DNA from: Mesorhizobium loti
Lineage (GTDB): Bacteria > Pseudomonadota > Alphaproteobacteria > Rhizobiales > Rhizobiaceae
DNA length: 64,000 nucleotides
Direction of reading: 5' to 3'
NCBI RefSeq assembly: GCF_003148495.1
Contig: NZ_QGGH01000013.1
Location: 1-64,000, forward strand
Below, piece by piece: positions 53,894 through 62,711 of the stretch. The position numbers and the translations under genes were made by a program. Position 1 is the stretch's first letter. Every line of letters starts with the position of its first letter. The notes below the pieces were generated by a model, which saw only the letters and a program-made list of their open reading frames with translations, was not told the origin of the DNA and searched no databases.

Positions 53894-54090
53894 GCAAACG
53901 CGGGAGTGAATTTCTCTACCATTGGATATCGGACCACCTACCGGACGCTCCGATGGTCGACCCGGTTCTGATGGTGATTGAGATGGCTGTTGATGCAAAA
54001 AGGGCGGCCGAAGCCCAAGGCATCCCAGGCCAGGAGATTGATGAAGAAATTGGCCAAATCTATCAGTTCATCATGCGGGACTTGCGCTGA
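53890..54090 (+). CDS. DUF768-family small protein
   Basis: A 66-residue protein, MSKRGSEFLYHWISDHLPDA then VIEMAVDAKRAAEAQGIPGQ and EIDEEIGQIYQFIMRDL. This matches DUF768, a family found nearly only in Mesorhizobium, where the N-terminal SxRG..FL..WI..HLP and a later helix with EI.EE.G are constant. Function is unknown. It is one of the best taxonomic markers in the window. Confidence 0.82.
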   Translation: MSKRGSEFLYHWISDHLPDAPMVDPVLMVIEMAVDAKRAAEAQGIPGQEIDEEIGQIYQFIMRDLR

Positions 54091-54472
54091 CCTTGCCAGG
54101 CGGTAGGCGAGGAATATAATTCTCCCGTTGCGGCGATCCCCCTCATACGGCTGCCATAGCCACATCGAAACCTTCCAGGCAGGTATGCTGAAATCGAGCG
54201 CTTTCTGGCGGCGGCGGAAGCGCTGCACTTGAGCATCATCAAGCCCTTCAGATCGCCGCATTGCGACCACTATCGGCAAGACGCGTGTCTTGCATGGCGT
54301 GTTGTTGAAAGCCGTGCGGGGACAATCAACGCTCCCGCAGTGGCCGGTGTGATCCGTTGCCCCCACGGGAGCGTCCACTGCACCCCGCAAAGCCGTTTGT
54401 TTTCATTGTGTGACTTTCCGTCCCAACCGCCATACCATTTCCCTTGGTGGCTGCCGCGAAGGGACGACGAAT
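54091..54472. other. Gap with no supportable gene
   Basis: About 380 bases. Overlapping frames on both strands, none with motifs. Confidence 0.3.
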
Positions 54473-54658
54473 ATGGCTTTTACTGTCATCTGGTATGGAC
54501 GACAGGGCATCGTCGACAAGGAAATATTCCACGCCGAGAAAGCGGCAAAGGATCATGCAATCTCCCTGTTTCAGACCCGGAAGGGCGACGATGGAATCGT
54601 GTCCGTTGAAATTCGCAAGGAAAACGGCACTGTCGTTTTTAGCCATGCGGAGAACTAG
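54473..54658 (+). CDS. Small protein of unknown function
   Basis: A 61-residue protein: MAFTVIWYGRQGIVDKEIFH, AEKAAKDHAISLFQTRKGDD and GIVSVEIRKENGTVVFSHAE. Strand-helix-strand-strand pattern, coherent composition and termination support a real gene. I recognise no family, though similar mini-proteins with an N-terminal F.V.W...G are seen in rhizobia. No signal or membrane part. Confidence 0.6.
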   Translation: MAFTVIWYGRQGIVDKEIFHAEKAAKDHAISLFQTRKGDDGIVSVEIRKENGTVVFSHAEN

Positions 54659-54901
54659 ACGAAATTGCCCGCCGACGGCGCGATGTGGACAGGCGCAATC
54701 GCGACTGGAATCCGACGTTCGGTTCAGGGACCTAGAGACTTCAGTCTTAGTTGATCTGTTGCTATGCTAATATGCATTTAGCTTTGGCATTGCTGGGAGA
54801 GATCCCAAAACACTGACCCGCAATGGCTGGTGCGGCCGCTTCACCCAAGCATCCCCTGGACCGATCCCGACGGGAGCATTAGACTGCGGAGCGGAGCTCA
54901 A

Positions 54902-55099
54902 ATGGCCGGCGACAGGGACGATGCTATTCACGATCATCACGTCGAGTATTTCGCCTCGGAGAACGGTTTGTCTCCGGACCTGACTTGGGAGTTGATCCTA
55001 AAACACGGCAACAGCCGCAAGGCCGTGATCGAAGCTGCGCAGGGTTTGAAAGATGATGACAGGCAATACGGCCGACCAGCACCGCATGCGGAACGTTAG
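54902..55099 (+). CDS. DUF3606-like small protein
   Basis: A 65-residue protein with HHVEYFASENGLSPDLTWEL then ILKHGNSRKAVIEAAQGL. The spacing matches the DUF3606 fold (V.y.a...g.s...v...i...G.s...v..a), as in the clearer member at 44927. The start at 54902 keeps the family length. It is followed by a good terminator. Confidence 0.65.
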   Translation: MAGDRDDAIHDHHVEYFASENGLSPDLTWELILKHGNSRKAVIEAAQGLKDDDRQYGRPAPHAER

Positions 55100-55178
55100 C
55101 TGTTTCGAATAGTTGAGTTCATGCTCGGATGTTGTCACTGGCATCCGGCGAAAGGCTGGTGGTTAAACTCATCAGCCG

Positions 55179-55214
55179 GCCCGCGTCTTGGTCCCTCCGT
55201 GGCGCGGGCTTTTA
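55179..55214 (+). terminator. Rho-independent terminator of the DUF3606-like gene
   Basis: Seven-base stem GCCCGCG / CGCGGGC with a 17-base loop, followed by TTTTATC. Confidence 0.6.
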
Positions 55215-55339
55215 TCGATCAGGCGAAGAGATGACCGACAAGCCGGCCACAAACCTACGTCGTGAGTGTGTCGAGAAGCCGCATTGGGTGCCGAAAAAGC
55301 CGACGGCCGTCGATAGATGAAAGGAATAAGCGACATGCG

Positions 55340-55364
55340 GGAACCGAGTTCAGAGGCGGACGTT
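55340..55364 (+). promoter_or_regulatory. EcfG-type promoter, full consensus
   Basis: GGAAC (55340-55344), a 16-base spacer, CGTT (55361-55364), then a T-run. It lies 59 bases before the start of the secreted 93-residue protein. Exact match to the general-stress promoter consensus. Confidence 0.6.
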
Positions 55365-55423
55365 TTTTCCTCCAGGTCACGCGTTTTTGCGCGGTTTGAA
55401 TGACCTAGACGGAGGAAATTGAA

Positions 55424-55705
55424 ATGAACACCAAAATGCTCACGATGGGCGCGATGGCGCTCGCAATGATGACGGGCTCAGCGCTGGCTGCTGGTAACAC
55501 ATCCGCACTTGACGATCCGGCAACGATGTCGCCGTTCTTCACCGATGCCGGCATGAAAACCTTGAGGTCGGAAGCGGATTTCAAGACCGCATGGATGGCC
55601 ATGAAACCGGATGAAAAAAAGGCGGTGCTGAAAGACTGCGGCGACACCACGCTCAACAAGTCGCACGCGGACTTCTGCGCCATGGCGAAGAAGATGGGCG
55701 GCTGA
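55424..55705 (+). CDS. Small secreted protein of unknown function
   Basis: A 93-residue protein with a signal peptide (MLTMGAMALAMMTGSALAAG) and a mature helical part, SPFFTDAGMKTLRSEADFKT then AWMAMKPDEKKAVLKDCGDT and FCAMAKKMGG. Two Cys in the mature part could pair. An ACGGAGGAAATTGAA ribosome site precedes the ATG. A consensus EcfG-type promoter and a clear terminator make it a single-gene stress unit exporting to the periplasm. Confidence 0.75.
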   Translation: MNTKMLTMGAMALAMMTGSALAAGNTSALDDPATMSPFFTDAGMKTLRSEADFKTAWMAMKPDEKKAVLKDCGDTTLNKSHADFCAMAKKMGG

Positions 55706-55768
55706 AAATAACCTCCTGTGGCGCCGGACACGAACGCTCTAAAGGCGTAGTTCCCAAGCCTGATCTGG

Positions 55769-55797
55769 AGCCCGTTCCTTTGGCACGGGCCTTTTTT
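55769..55797 (+). terminator. Rho-independent terminator of the secreted stress protein
   Basis: Stem GCCCGT / ACGGGC followed by CTTTTTT. Confidence 0.75.
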
Positions 55798-56206
55798 CGC
55801 GAGGAACACAAACGCCCTCCCTGAGCGGGCCAGCTTGGCGCTGACGTCCGTACCGTCTCAAAGCCGTGTCAGCGCGAATTGACGAAGTCAGTTCGTTCTT
55901 GGCTACCTGGTTGCTTGCGGGATATGCCTGCTGGGGATTCGCGCATCTCGCTGATCTCGCATATGCGGTGCGACGCTCGCACCTCTAGATCGTCTTGAAC
56001 GAGCGGCGCGCTATGCCCTTCCCCTGCACATCGGCCAGAGGTCGGATTTGGTCGTGCCGACTGCCGAGAAGCGACCTCGAACGAAGCCACGAACCTTCGT
56101 GGAACCGCGCGCCAGATTCCAAGTTGCTATGTACCGGCGACAGACTGATCCGTGACCTGGATAGTGCAATACGTCGGCAGGCATCGCGTCGATAGGGTGA
56201 GACCAG
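55798..56206. promoter_or_regulatory. Region upstream of the oxidoreductase-oxidase operon
   Basis: About 410 bases with no supportable gene. It should hold the promoter of the long operon that begins at 56207, but no boxes could be assigned. Confidence 0.35.
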
Positions 56207-58597
56207 ATGAAAACCAGGCCGGCCACCATCAAACCGTACAGCGGACCGGTCGGCGGCTGGGGCTCAGCGAAATCCGTGGCGGGGATCATCGCAAGAGAGC
56301 ACGTCCCTCTGAAGGCGCCAAAGCTGCTTTCGGTTCAGAATAAGCCTGAAGGATATATGTGCGTCAGTTGTGCCTGGGCAAAACCGGCGCAACCGCATCC
56401 GCTCGAATTCTGCGAAAACGGGGCAAAGGCGACGGCTTGGGAAATCACTTCCCGTCGGGCTGACCCCGCGTTCTTCGAAAAGCACACGCTAAGCGAGCTG
56501 GAGCTCTGGCCAGATCACGATCTGGAGGAACAGGGCCGGTTAACCCATCCCATGCGCTGGGATGCGATTAGCGACAAGTATCTTCCGGTGGGATGGGCGG
56601 AAGCTTTCGATGAGATCGGCAGGGAGCTGGGCGCGCTCGATCCTCATCAGGTCGACCTTTACACCTCGGGCCGTGCATCCCTTGAGGCGAGCTATATGTA
56701 CCAGTTGTTTGCCCGCATGTACGGCAGCAACAATTTACCCGACAGTTCCAACATGTGCCACGAAAGCTCGTCAGTGGCACTTCCGGAAAGTATCGGCGCC
56801 TCTGTCGGTACAGCTATTTTGTCGGACTTCGAAAACACCGACTGTATTTTCTACATCGCCCAAAACGTAGGAACGTCTTCCCCGCGCCTGCTACACGACC
56901 TCCAGGACGCGGTCGACCGCGGCGTGAAGATCGTCACCTTCAACTTGCTTCACGAACGGGGGCTGGAGCGCTTCGTCAATCCGCAGTCGCCGGTTCAGAT
57001 GCTGACCGGCAGAGAGACAAAGATCTCGACGGAATATTATCAGGTCAAAAATGGCGGCGATATCGCCGCCCTGTTCGGTGTCTGCAAGGCGCTCATCGAA
57101 GCCGACGACGCCCTCAAAGCATCGGGCACCAGCCGCGTAGCGGGAGAGGACGGCAAGCCGAAAGATCCGGATAATGCGGCAATGGTCGCATTCGCGGCCT
57201 CGATTGCCTCGGCCGACAAAAAGCATGTGCTCGACCATGATTTCATCAAGGAGCATACCGCCGGATACGAGGAGTTTGCTTTAGCTGCACGAGCTCACCA
57301 GTGGGATGAGCTGGAGCGGGTCTCCGGACTCAGCCGCGATCAGATGATGAAGGCGGCGGCCATCTACGCCAAATCCGATGCCGTGCTGATGGTCTACGGC
57401 ATGGGTCTGACGCAACACCTCATGGGCGTCCAGAACGTCCATATGGTTTGCAACCTCGCGCTGTTGCGCGGCAATATCGGCAAGCCGGGAGCGAATATCT
57501 GCGCCGTCCGCGGCCATTCCAACGTTCAGGGACAGCGCACTGTCGGGATCACGGAAAAGCCGGGGCTGGCGCCGCTGGACAAATTGTCCGAGCTTTATGG
57601 ATTTGAACCGCCCCGCTGGACCGGCCGCTCGACGGTCGAGACCTGCGATGCAATCATCAACGGCCAATCCCGGGCCTTTATCAGCCTTGGCGGTAACTTC
57701 CTGAAGGCGGTGCCAGAGACCACCGCTATGGAAGCGGGATGGCGCAAGCTGCGTCTGAACGTGCAGATCGCGACAAAGCTCAACCGCAGCCATGTCTTGC
57801 ATGGCGAAATCGCCTATCTGCTGCCCTGCCTCGGCCGTATCGAGATGGACGAGCAGGCGACTGGTCCACAGGCCGTGTCGATAGAAAGCTCCATTGCCCA
57901 CTTCCATGGTTCTCGCGGAAAAACAAAACCCGTAAGTGCAACCCTTCTGTCGGAACCGGCGATCGTCGCCGGCATAGCCAAGGCGACGCTTGGGAAGACC
58001 AGGGTTCCATGGGATGCCTGGGTCGGCAACTATGCGGAAATCCGCGACGCCATAGAACGGACGTACCCGGAAACCTTCAAGGATTTCAACAAGCGGCTTT
58101 TCAAGCCTGGCGGGTTCGCCAGGCCGTTGCCGGCACGCGAGCGAAAATGGGTGACGCAAAGCGGGAAAGCGAATTTCATTACGCCAGGCAAGCTCTTTCC
58201 CGAATTTTCCACCTCGGGCAGAACCGACGTTCTGCACCTTGCGACGCTGCGATCGAACGATCAGTTCAACACCACGATCTACGGCTACAGCGACCGTTTT
58301 CGCGGCGTTGAAGGCACGCGCCGGATTGTGTTCATGAACGGGGAAGACATCGTCCGGCTAGGCTTCGCAGATGGCGAAATTGTTGATGTGACTACGGCCA
58401 TCGACGACAATTTCGTCCGCAAGGTGACTGGCCTGAGGATCGTTTCCTACAACATCGCGAAGGGCTGCTGCGGGGCGTATTTTCCCGAAACCAATCCGCT
58501 CTTTCCATTGGCGCATCACGACCCGAAGTCGAAGACGCCGTCATACAAGCTTTTGCCAGTCCGCCTTAGCCGATCGCACGCAACTCCAGATGGTTGA
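56207..58597 (+). CDS. FdhF/YdeP-family molybdopterin oxidoreductase
   Basis: A 796-residue enzyme of the molybdopterin (bis-MGD) oxidoreductase superfamily. An N-terminal Cys set (Cys52, Cys55, Cys69: YMCVSCAWAKP and EFCENG) could bind an iron-sulfur cluster. Then come the cofactor-binding blocks SGRASLEASYMYQLFARMYG, NMCHESSSVALPES and NIGKPGANICAVRGHSNVQG, and a C-terminal cap starting near 660 (MNGEDIVRLGFADGEIVDV). No Sec codon is used. YdeP-type enzymes are linked to acid and redox stress, and their substrate is unknown. It overlaps the next gene by 8 bases. Confidence 0.85.
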   Translation: MKTRPATIKPYSGPVGGWGSAKSVAGIIAREHVPLKAPKLLSVQNKPEGYMCVSCAWAKPAQPHPLEFCENGAKATAWEITSRRADPAFFEKHTLSELELWPDHDLEEQGRLTHPMRWDAISDKYLPVGWAEAFDEIGRELGALDPHQVDLYTSGRASLEASYMYQLFARMYGSNNLPDSSNMCHESSSVALPESIGASVGTAILSDFENTDCIFYIAQNVGTSSPRLLHDLQDAVDRGVKIVTFNLLHERGLERFVNPQSPVQMLTGRETKISTEYYQVKNGGDIAALFGVCKALIEADDALKASGTSRVAGEDGKPKDPDNAAMVAFAASIASADKKHVLDHDFIKEHTAGYEEFALAARAHQWDELERVSGLSRDQMMKAAAIYAKSDAVLMVYGMGLTQHLMGVQNVHMVCNLALLRGNIGKPGANICAVRGHSNVQGQRTVGITEKPGLAPLDKLSELYGFEPPRWTGRSTVETCDAIINGQSRAFISLGGNFLKAVPETTAMEAGWRKLRLNVQIATKLNRSHVLHGEIAYLLPCLGRIEMDEQATGPQAVSIESSIAHFHGSRGKTKPVSATLLSEPAIVAGIAKATLGKTRVPWDAWVGNYAEIRDAIERTYPETFKDFNKRLFKPGGFARPLPARERKWVTQSGKANFITPGKLFPEFSTSGRTDVLHLATLRSNDQFNTTIYGYSDRFRGVEGTRRIVFMNGEDIVRLGFADGEIVDVTTAIDDNFVRKVTGLRIVSYNIAKGCCGAYFPETNPLFPLAHHDPKSKTPSYKLLPVRLSRSHATPDG

Positions 58598-59222
58598 CCC
58601 CATGGGGGCACAGAACCGCTTGACAGAAAGGACCATCGCAAATCCCGCGCCGGCGTTCGTAGCTGGCGCGCTTCTACTCCTTATTGGCGTTGGCGCTCTG
58701 CTCGGTTGGCTTCGGCAACCCAGAGAGCTTCGCCTCGATCCGCCGGCTGTTGCCGACCTCGACCAGTTCCGTCGCATGCCCAATGGCATCAGCGGAACAC
58801 CGCCTGAGAGTTATTTTGCACTGGGCAAGCCGTATGAAACAGACGCTTACAATTTGAGCCAGGGCAAGCGTCTCTACACCTGGTTCGATTGCGCGACATG
58901 TCATGGTGATGGTCGCGGCGGGGCCGGGCCCAGCTTCCTCGACGGCTGGTGGCTTTATGGCCCGGAAATGGTTTCCATCGTCGCGTCCATCCGCGATGGC
59001 CGCCCGCATGGCATGCCTGCATTTCGCAGCCGGATGACAATCGAGCAGATCTGGCAGCTCGCAGGATATGTCCAGACAATCGGTTCCTATACGCCGAAGA
59101 TCGCCGCGCCCAGTCGCAATGATAACGAACACACCCGGCCGGCCGAGAATCGCGGCCCGGCGATAATCCTGTTTGACGAGGGACCGCTCGGCGCGCATCC
59201 AGACCAAGGACCGTCGCCTTGA
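58590..59222 (+). CDS. Membrane-anchored c-type cytochrome
   Basis: A 210-residue protein. One N-terminal membrane helix (residues 22-42) anchors a cytochrome c domain with the heme site CATCH (Cys101, Cys104, His105) and a distal Met candidate in GRPHGMPAFRSRM. A C-terminal tail follows. It should face the periplasm and carry electrons to the oxidase encoded next. It overlaps both neighbours (8 and 4 bases), so it belongs to the same operon and probably the same electron path as the upstream oxidoreductase. Confidence 0.85.
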   Translation: MVDPMGAQNRLTERTIANPAPAFVAGALLLLIGVGALLGWLRQPRELRLDPPAVADLDQFRRMPNGISGTPPESYFALGKPYETDAYNLSQGKRLYTWFDCATCHGDGRGGAGPSFLDGWWLYGPEMVSIVASIRDGRPHGMPAFRSRMTIEQIWQLAGYVQTIGSYTPKIAAPSRNDNEHTRPAENRGPAIILFDEGPLGAHPDQGPSP

Positions 59223-60205
59223 GGGTGGCCAGCGCCCTTCTGATCAGTGCCGTCGCGTCGGGCTGCAGCGGCAATCAGTCAGCACTTGATCCGCACGGCG
59301 CTCCCGCGATTCATATGGAGCACCTGATCATCGGCATAGTCGCCATTTGCACGGTGATCTGGGTCGTGGTGATGGTCATGCTTGGCGTCGCGCTTCTACG
59401 GGGTCCCCGCGCCGCGGCCGATACCGCGAAGTCCGAGGCATGGCTGGCAATGACGGTGGTTGCCGCTGTCGCGGCCACCGTAATCATCATAGCTGGCCTG
59501 ACGATCGCAAGTTTCTATACCACCCGGGACATCGGCGTCCCGAAAAGCGATGCCCTGACAATCACTGTGCGGGGACAACAATGGTGGTGGCAGGTCTTTT
59601 ATGCCGGTGCCGACGCAACGCCCGGCTTTCAGACTGCCAATGAAATTCACATTCCCATCGGGACAGATGTTCATCTGCGGCTTGAAAGCGCCGATGTCAT
59701 TCATTCGTTCTGGGTGCCCAGCCTTGCGGGAAAGCAGGATCTTGTTCCAGGTCGCTCCAACAGTATGCTGCTACGAGCCGAAAAGCCGGGCGTCTACCGG
59801 GGACAATGCGCCGAGTTCTGCGGCCTGCAGCACAGCCACATGGCGATCATGGTCGTCGCCGAGGCGCCGGCGGACTATGACCGCTGGGCGGCGTCGCAGC
59901 GTGGTGATGCGACGATGCCGGCCGATCCGGATGCGGCCGCAGGACGAGGGGCCTTCCTGGCAAAGCCCTGTGCTGCCTGCCACACGATCCGGGGCACTGC
60001 CGCCAATGGCACGACCGGACCGGATCTTACCCATATTGGCAGCCGGCTGACGATCGCCGCCGGACTGGCGGAAACCACGCGCGGTTCGCTCGCCGCCTGG
60101 ATTGCCGATCCTCAGACACTCAAGCCCGGAAACAACATGCCTATGGTCCCGCTGACCAGCGCCGAGCTCCAGAATATCTCCGCCTATATGGAGAGCCTGA
60201 AATGA
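59219..60205 (+). CDS. Cytochrome c oxidase subunit II with fused cytochrome c (caa3-type)
   Basis: A 328-residue lipoprotein-like subunit. The lipobox SAVASGC is followed by two membrane helices (about 35-60 and 75-100). The cupredoxin domain has the CuA ligands His162 (VIHSFWVP), Cys197, Cys201, His205 and Met208 (CAEFCGLQHSHM). A cytochrome c domain with CAACH (251-255) is fused at the C-terminus, as in caa3 oxidases. The start is TTG at 59219 (TTGA overlap with the previous stop) or GTG at 59225. Confidence 0.88.
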   Translation: MRVASALLISAVASGCSGNQSALDPHGAPAIHMEHLIIGIVAICTVIWVVVMVMLGVALLRGPRAAADTAKSEAWLAMTVVAAVAATVIIIAGLTIASFYTTRDIGVPKSDALTITVRGQQWWWQVFYAGADATPGFQTANEIHIPIGTDVHLRLESADVIHSFWVPSLAGKQDLVPGRSNSMLLRAEKPGVYRGQCAEFCGLQHSHMAIMVVAEAPADYDRWAASQRGDATMPADPDAAAGRGAFLAKPCAACHTIRGTAANGTTGPDLTHIGSRLTIAAGLAETTRGSLAAWIADPQTLKPGNNMPMVPLTSAELQNISAYMESLK

Positions 60206-62112
60206 CGGGCAGAGATAGCACCGACTCGCGAGACACCGGGTTCAACGATGGTGAACTCGATCACCGCCTTGCGTCGGTCTGGTCGACACCGCCGGGCCTC
60301 TGGGGCGCGCTGTCGTCGGTCGACCATAAAATCATCGGCCGGCGCTACATCAGCACGGCCTTTGTCTTCCTGGCACTGGGCGGGTTGCTGGCCCTGCTGA
60401 TGCGGCTGCAACTGGCGCAACCCGAAGCCCGCTTCATCGGGCCCGATCGTTACAACCAGATTTTTACCGTGCACGGCACAAACATGATGTTCCTTTTTGC
60501 CGTGCCTGTCATGCAGGCAATGGCCGTCTACCTCGTGCCCTTGATGGTGGGAACGCGAAACATCGCTTTCCCGCGCCTCAATGCGTTCTCCTACTGGATG
60601 TATCTCGCCGGCGGTTTGCTGTTGTGGATCGCCTTCGTGCTCGACACCGGACCGGATATCGGTTGGTTCGCCTATGTCCCGCTGTCGGGGCCTCAATATG
60701 CGGCGGGAAAGCGAGCCGACATCTGGGCGCAGATGATCACCTTCACAGAGGTTTCGGCGCTCGCCGTCGCCGTCGAGATCGTCGTGACCGTCTTCAAGCA
60801 ACGCGCACCGGGGATGTCACTCGATCGGATCCCATTGTTCGTATGGTCGATGCTGGTCACGTCGTTTCTCGTCATCCTGGCAATGCCGGCGATCATGATC
60901 GCCAGCACGTCCCTTATACTCGACCGGCTGGTCGAAACGCATCTGTTCAATCCCGCTGAAGGTGGCGATGTGCTGCTGTGGCAGCATTTGTTCTGGTTCT
61001 TCGGACACCCCGAGGTTTACATCATCTTTCTACCAGCGGTGGGGATGGTGTCGACGATCGTCGCGACGTTCACGCGGCGCCCCGTGTTTGGCTATCTGGC
61101 CATGGTGATGGCCCTGATCGCTACGGGCGTTCTGGCGTTTGGACTTTGGGTCCATCATATGTTCGTCGCAGGCCTTCCCAGGCTTGGAGAGAGCTTCTTC
61201 ACGGCCTCGAGCATGGCGATCGCGGTTCCTGCGGGACTGCAGATATTCTGCTGGCTGGCGACGATGTGGGCAGGCAAGCCGATCTTCAAGACGCCGTTCC
61301 TGTTTGTCATCGGCTTCATGGTCACGTTCGTCGTTGGCGGCCTGACCGGCGTTATGGTGGCGTCCGTGCCGTTCGACACACAAGTCCACGACACCTATTT
61401 CGTCGTCGCTCACTTCCACTATGTCCTTGTCGGCGGCGCGGTTTTTCCTTTGCTCGGCGCGATCTATTACTGGTTCCCTAAGCTCACGGGACGGATGATG
61501 AGCGAGACAGTCGGCCGTTGGGTGTTCGGCCTCATCTTTGCCGGCTTCAACCTGACTTTTTTCCCCATGCATATTCTCGGTCTGCGCGGCATGCCGCGTC
61601 GCGTCTACACATACCAGCCCGAGATGCCATGGTCGGCGCTGAACCTGTTCATCAGCCTCAGCGCGAGCATCCTCGCCCTCGGTTTCCTGCTGTTTTTCAT
61701 CGACGTGATACGCAGTGCCAGGTCAGGCGCCGCCGCGTCGTCCAACCCGTGGGGGGCCTCGACGCTTGAATGGGCGACCTCGTCGCCGCCGCCACCGTAC
61801 AATTTCGCCCGCCTGCCGGTGATCGGCAGCCTTGAAGCCTTGTCAGACCAATCGACTGCCCTTCCCGTTGCGACGGGCCTGCGCGTCGACCGTCGAGAAC
61901 TGTTGGTCAGCAGTGTGGTCGAAGCGATTCCGGAAGCGCGAGAATCGTCGGCCGGAGATTCGATCTGGCCGCTATGGGCAGCGCTTGCCACCACCGCGAC
62001 GCTGATCTGGTCGATATTCACGCCGTGGGCAGTTGTCTGGGGTTCGATACCAGTGGCGATCGCACTCATCGGCTGGTTCTGGCCAAAGGGCGTGCCGGAG
62101 GATGAGTCATGA
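60202..62112 (+). CDS. ctaD: Cytochrome c oxidase subunit I (caa3-type, atypical proton channels)
   Basis: A 636-residue heme-copper oxidase core with about twelve to fourteen helices. Heme and copper ligands are present: His91 (VHGTNM), FGHPEVY at 268-273 (Glu271; the Tyr273 cross-link residue), His318-His319 (VHHMF) and the HFH pair in helix X. The D-channel entry Asp (usual APDMAFPRMNN) is replaced by Asn120 in GTRNIAFPRLNAF. The K-channel Lys and Thr (usual VPTGIKIFSW) are replaced in AVPAGLQIFCW (Gln347). It reduces oxygen, but pumping by the classic routes is doubtful. It overlaps both neighbours by 4 bases. Confidence 0.9.
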   Translation: MTGRDSTDSRDTGFNDGELDHRLASVWSTPPGLWGALSSVDHKIIGRRYISTAFVFLALGGLLALLMRLQLAQPEARFIGPDRYNQIFTVHGTNMMFLFAVPVMQAMAVYLVPLMVGTRNIAFPRLNAFSYWMYLAGGLLLWIAFVLDTGPDIGWFAYVPLSGPQYAAGKRADIWAQMITFTEVSALAVAVEIVVTVFKQRAPGMSLDRIPLFVWSMLVTSFLVILAMPAIMIASTSLILDRLVETHLFNPAEGGDVLLWQHLFWFFGHPEVYIIFLPAVGMVSTIVATFTRRPVFGYLAMVMALIATGVLAFGLWVHHMFVAGLPRLGESFFTASSMAIAVPAGLQIFCWLATMWAGKPIFKTPFLFVIGFMVTFVVGGLTGVMVASVPFDTQVHDTYFVVAHFHYVLVGGAVFPLLGAIYYWFPKLTGRMMSETVGRWVFGLIFAGFNLTFFPMHILGLRGMPRRVYTYQPEMPWSALNLFISLSASILALGFLLFFIDVIRSARSGAAASSNPWGASTLEWATSSPPPPYNFARLPVIGSLEALSDQSTALPVATGLRVDRRELLVSSVVEAIPEARESSAGDSIWPLWAALATTATLIWSIFTPWAVVWGSIPVAIALIGWFWPKGVPEDES

Positions 62113-62711
62113 AAGATAGCGCCACGCTCGACCTGACAGACCTTCCCTCTCACGGCCTCGGCACCGCGAGCGTGTCCTGGTGGGGAACGCTTGCCTTTAT
62201 GCTCATTGAAGGCACGGGCTTTGCGCTTTCGATCGTTGTCTACCTTTATCTCATGAGCTTGGCACCACATTGGCCTCTGGATGCCGCACCGCCTGATCTG
62301 CTCGCCGGGACGATCCTGACAGCTCTCTTGATAGCAAGCCTTGTTCCCAACATTTTCCTCGCCCGCTGGGCACGTAGCCAAGATTTGCTGAAGGTCCGTA
62401 TCGGCCTCATCGTCATGTCCCTGCTCGGCATGGCGCCGCTGATCCTGCGGGTCTTCGAGTTTCCGGCAATGCATATCAAGTGGGACCAAAACGCCTACGG
62501 CTCGATCGTGTGGGTCATGCTCGGCCTGCACACGACGCATATTCTGACCGATCTGGTCGAGACGTTGGTGCTGACTTGCCTGATGTTTTCACGGCACGGC
62601 GACAACGCGCGGCGGTACGGAGATGTCAGCGACAACACGATGTACTGGAACTTTGTGGTGGCGACGTGGTTGCCGATGTATGCCTGCCTCTATTGGGTTC
62701 CAAGGCTATGA
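62109..62711 (+). CDS. Cytochrome c oxidase subunit III-like protein
   Basis: A 200-residue membrane protein with about five helices. WWGTLAFMLIEGTGFALSIV at the start and GLHTTHILTDLVETLVLTC then NTMYWNFVVATWLPMYACLYW are COX3-type signatures, including a Glu in the second helix and the H..HI...E motif. It is shorter than mitochondrial COX3 but normal for bacterial caa3 systems. It overlaps subunit I by 4 bases and the next gene by 4. Confidence 0.82.
   Translation: MKDSATLDLTDLPSHGLGTASVSWWGTLAFMLIEGTGFALSIVVYLYLMSLAPHWPLDAAPPDLLAGTILTALLIASLVPNIFLARWARSQDLLKVRIGLIVMSLLGMAPLILRVFEFPAMHIKWDQNAYGSIVWVMLGLHTTHILTDLVETLVLTCLMFSRHGDNARRYGDVSDNTMYWNFVVATWLPMYACLYWVPRL

Noticed and set aside
57281..58237. 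Leftward open frame (318 codons) opposite the molybdoenzyme
   Set aside because: Antisense to well-conserved cofactor-binding blocks; composition is unlike a real protein.
61605..62540. Leftward open frame (311 codons) opposite oxidase subunits I and III
   Set aside because: Antisense to membrane helices with invariant motifs; no ribosome site or family signs.
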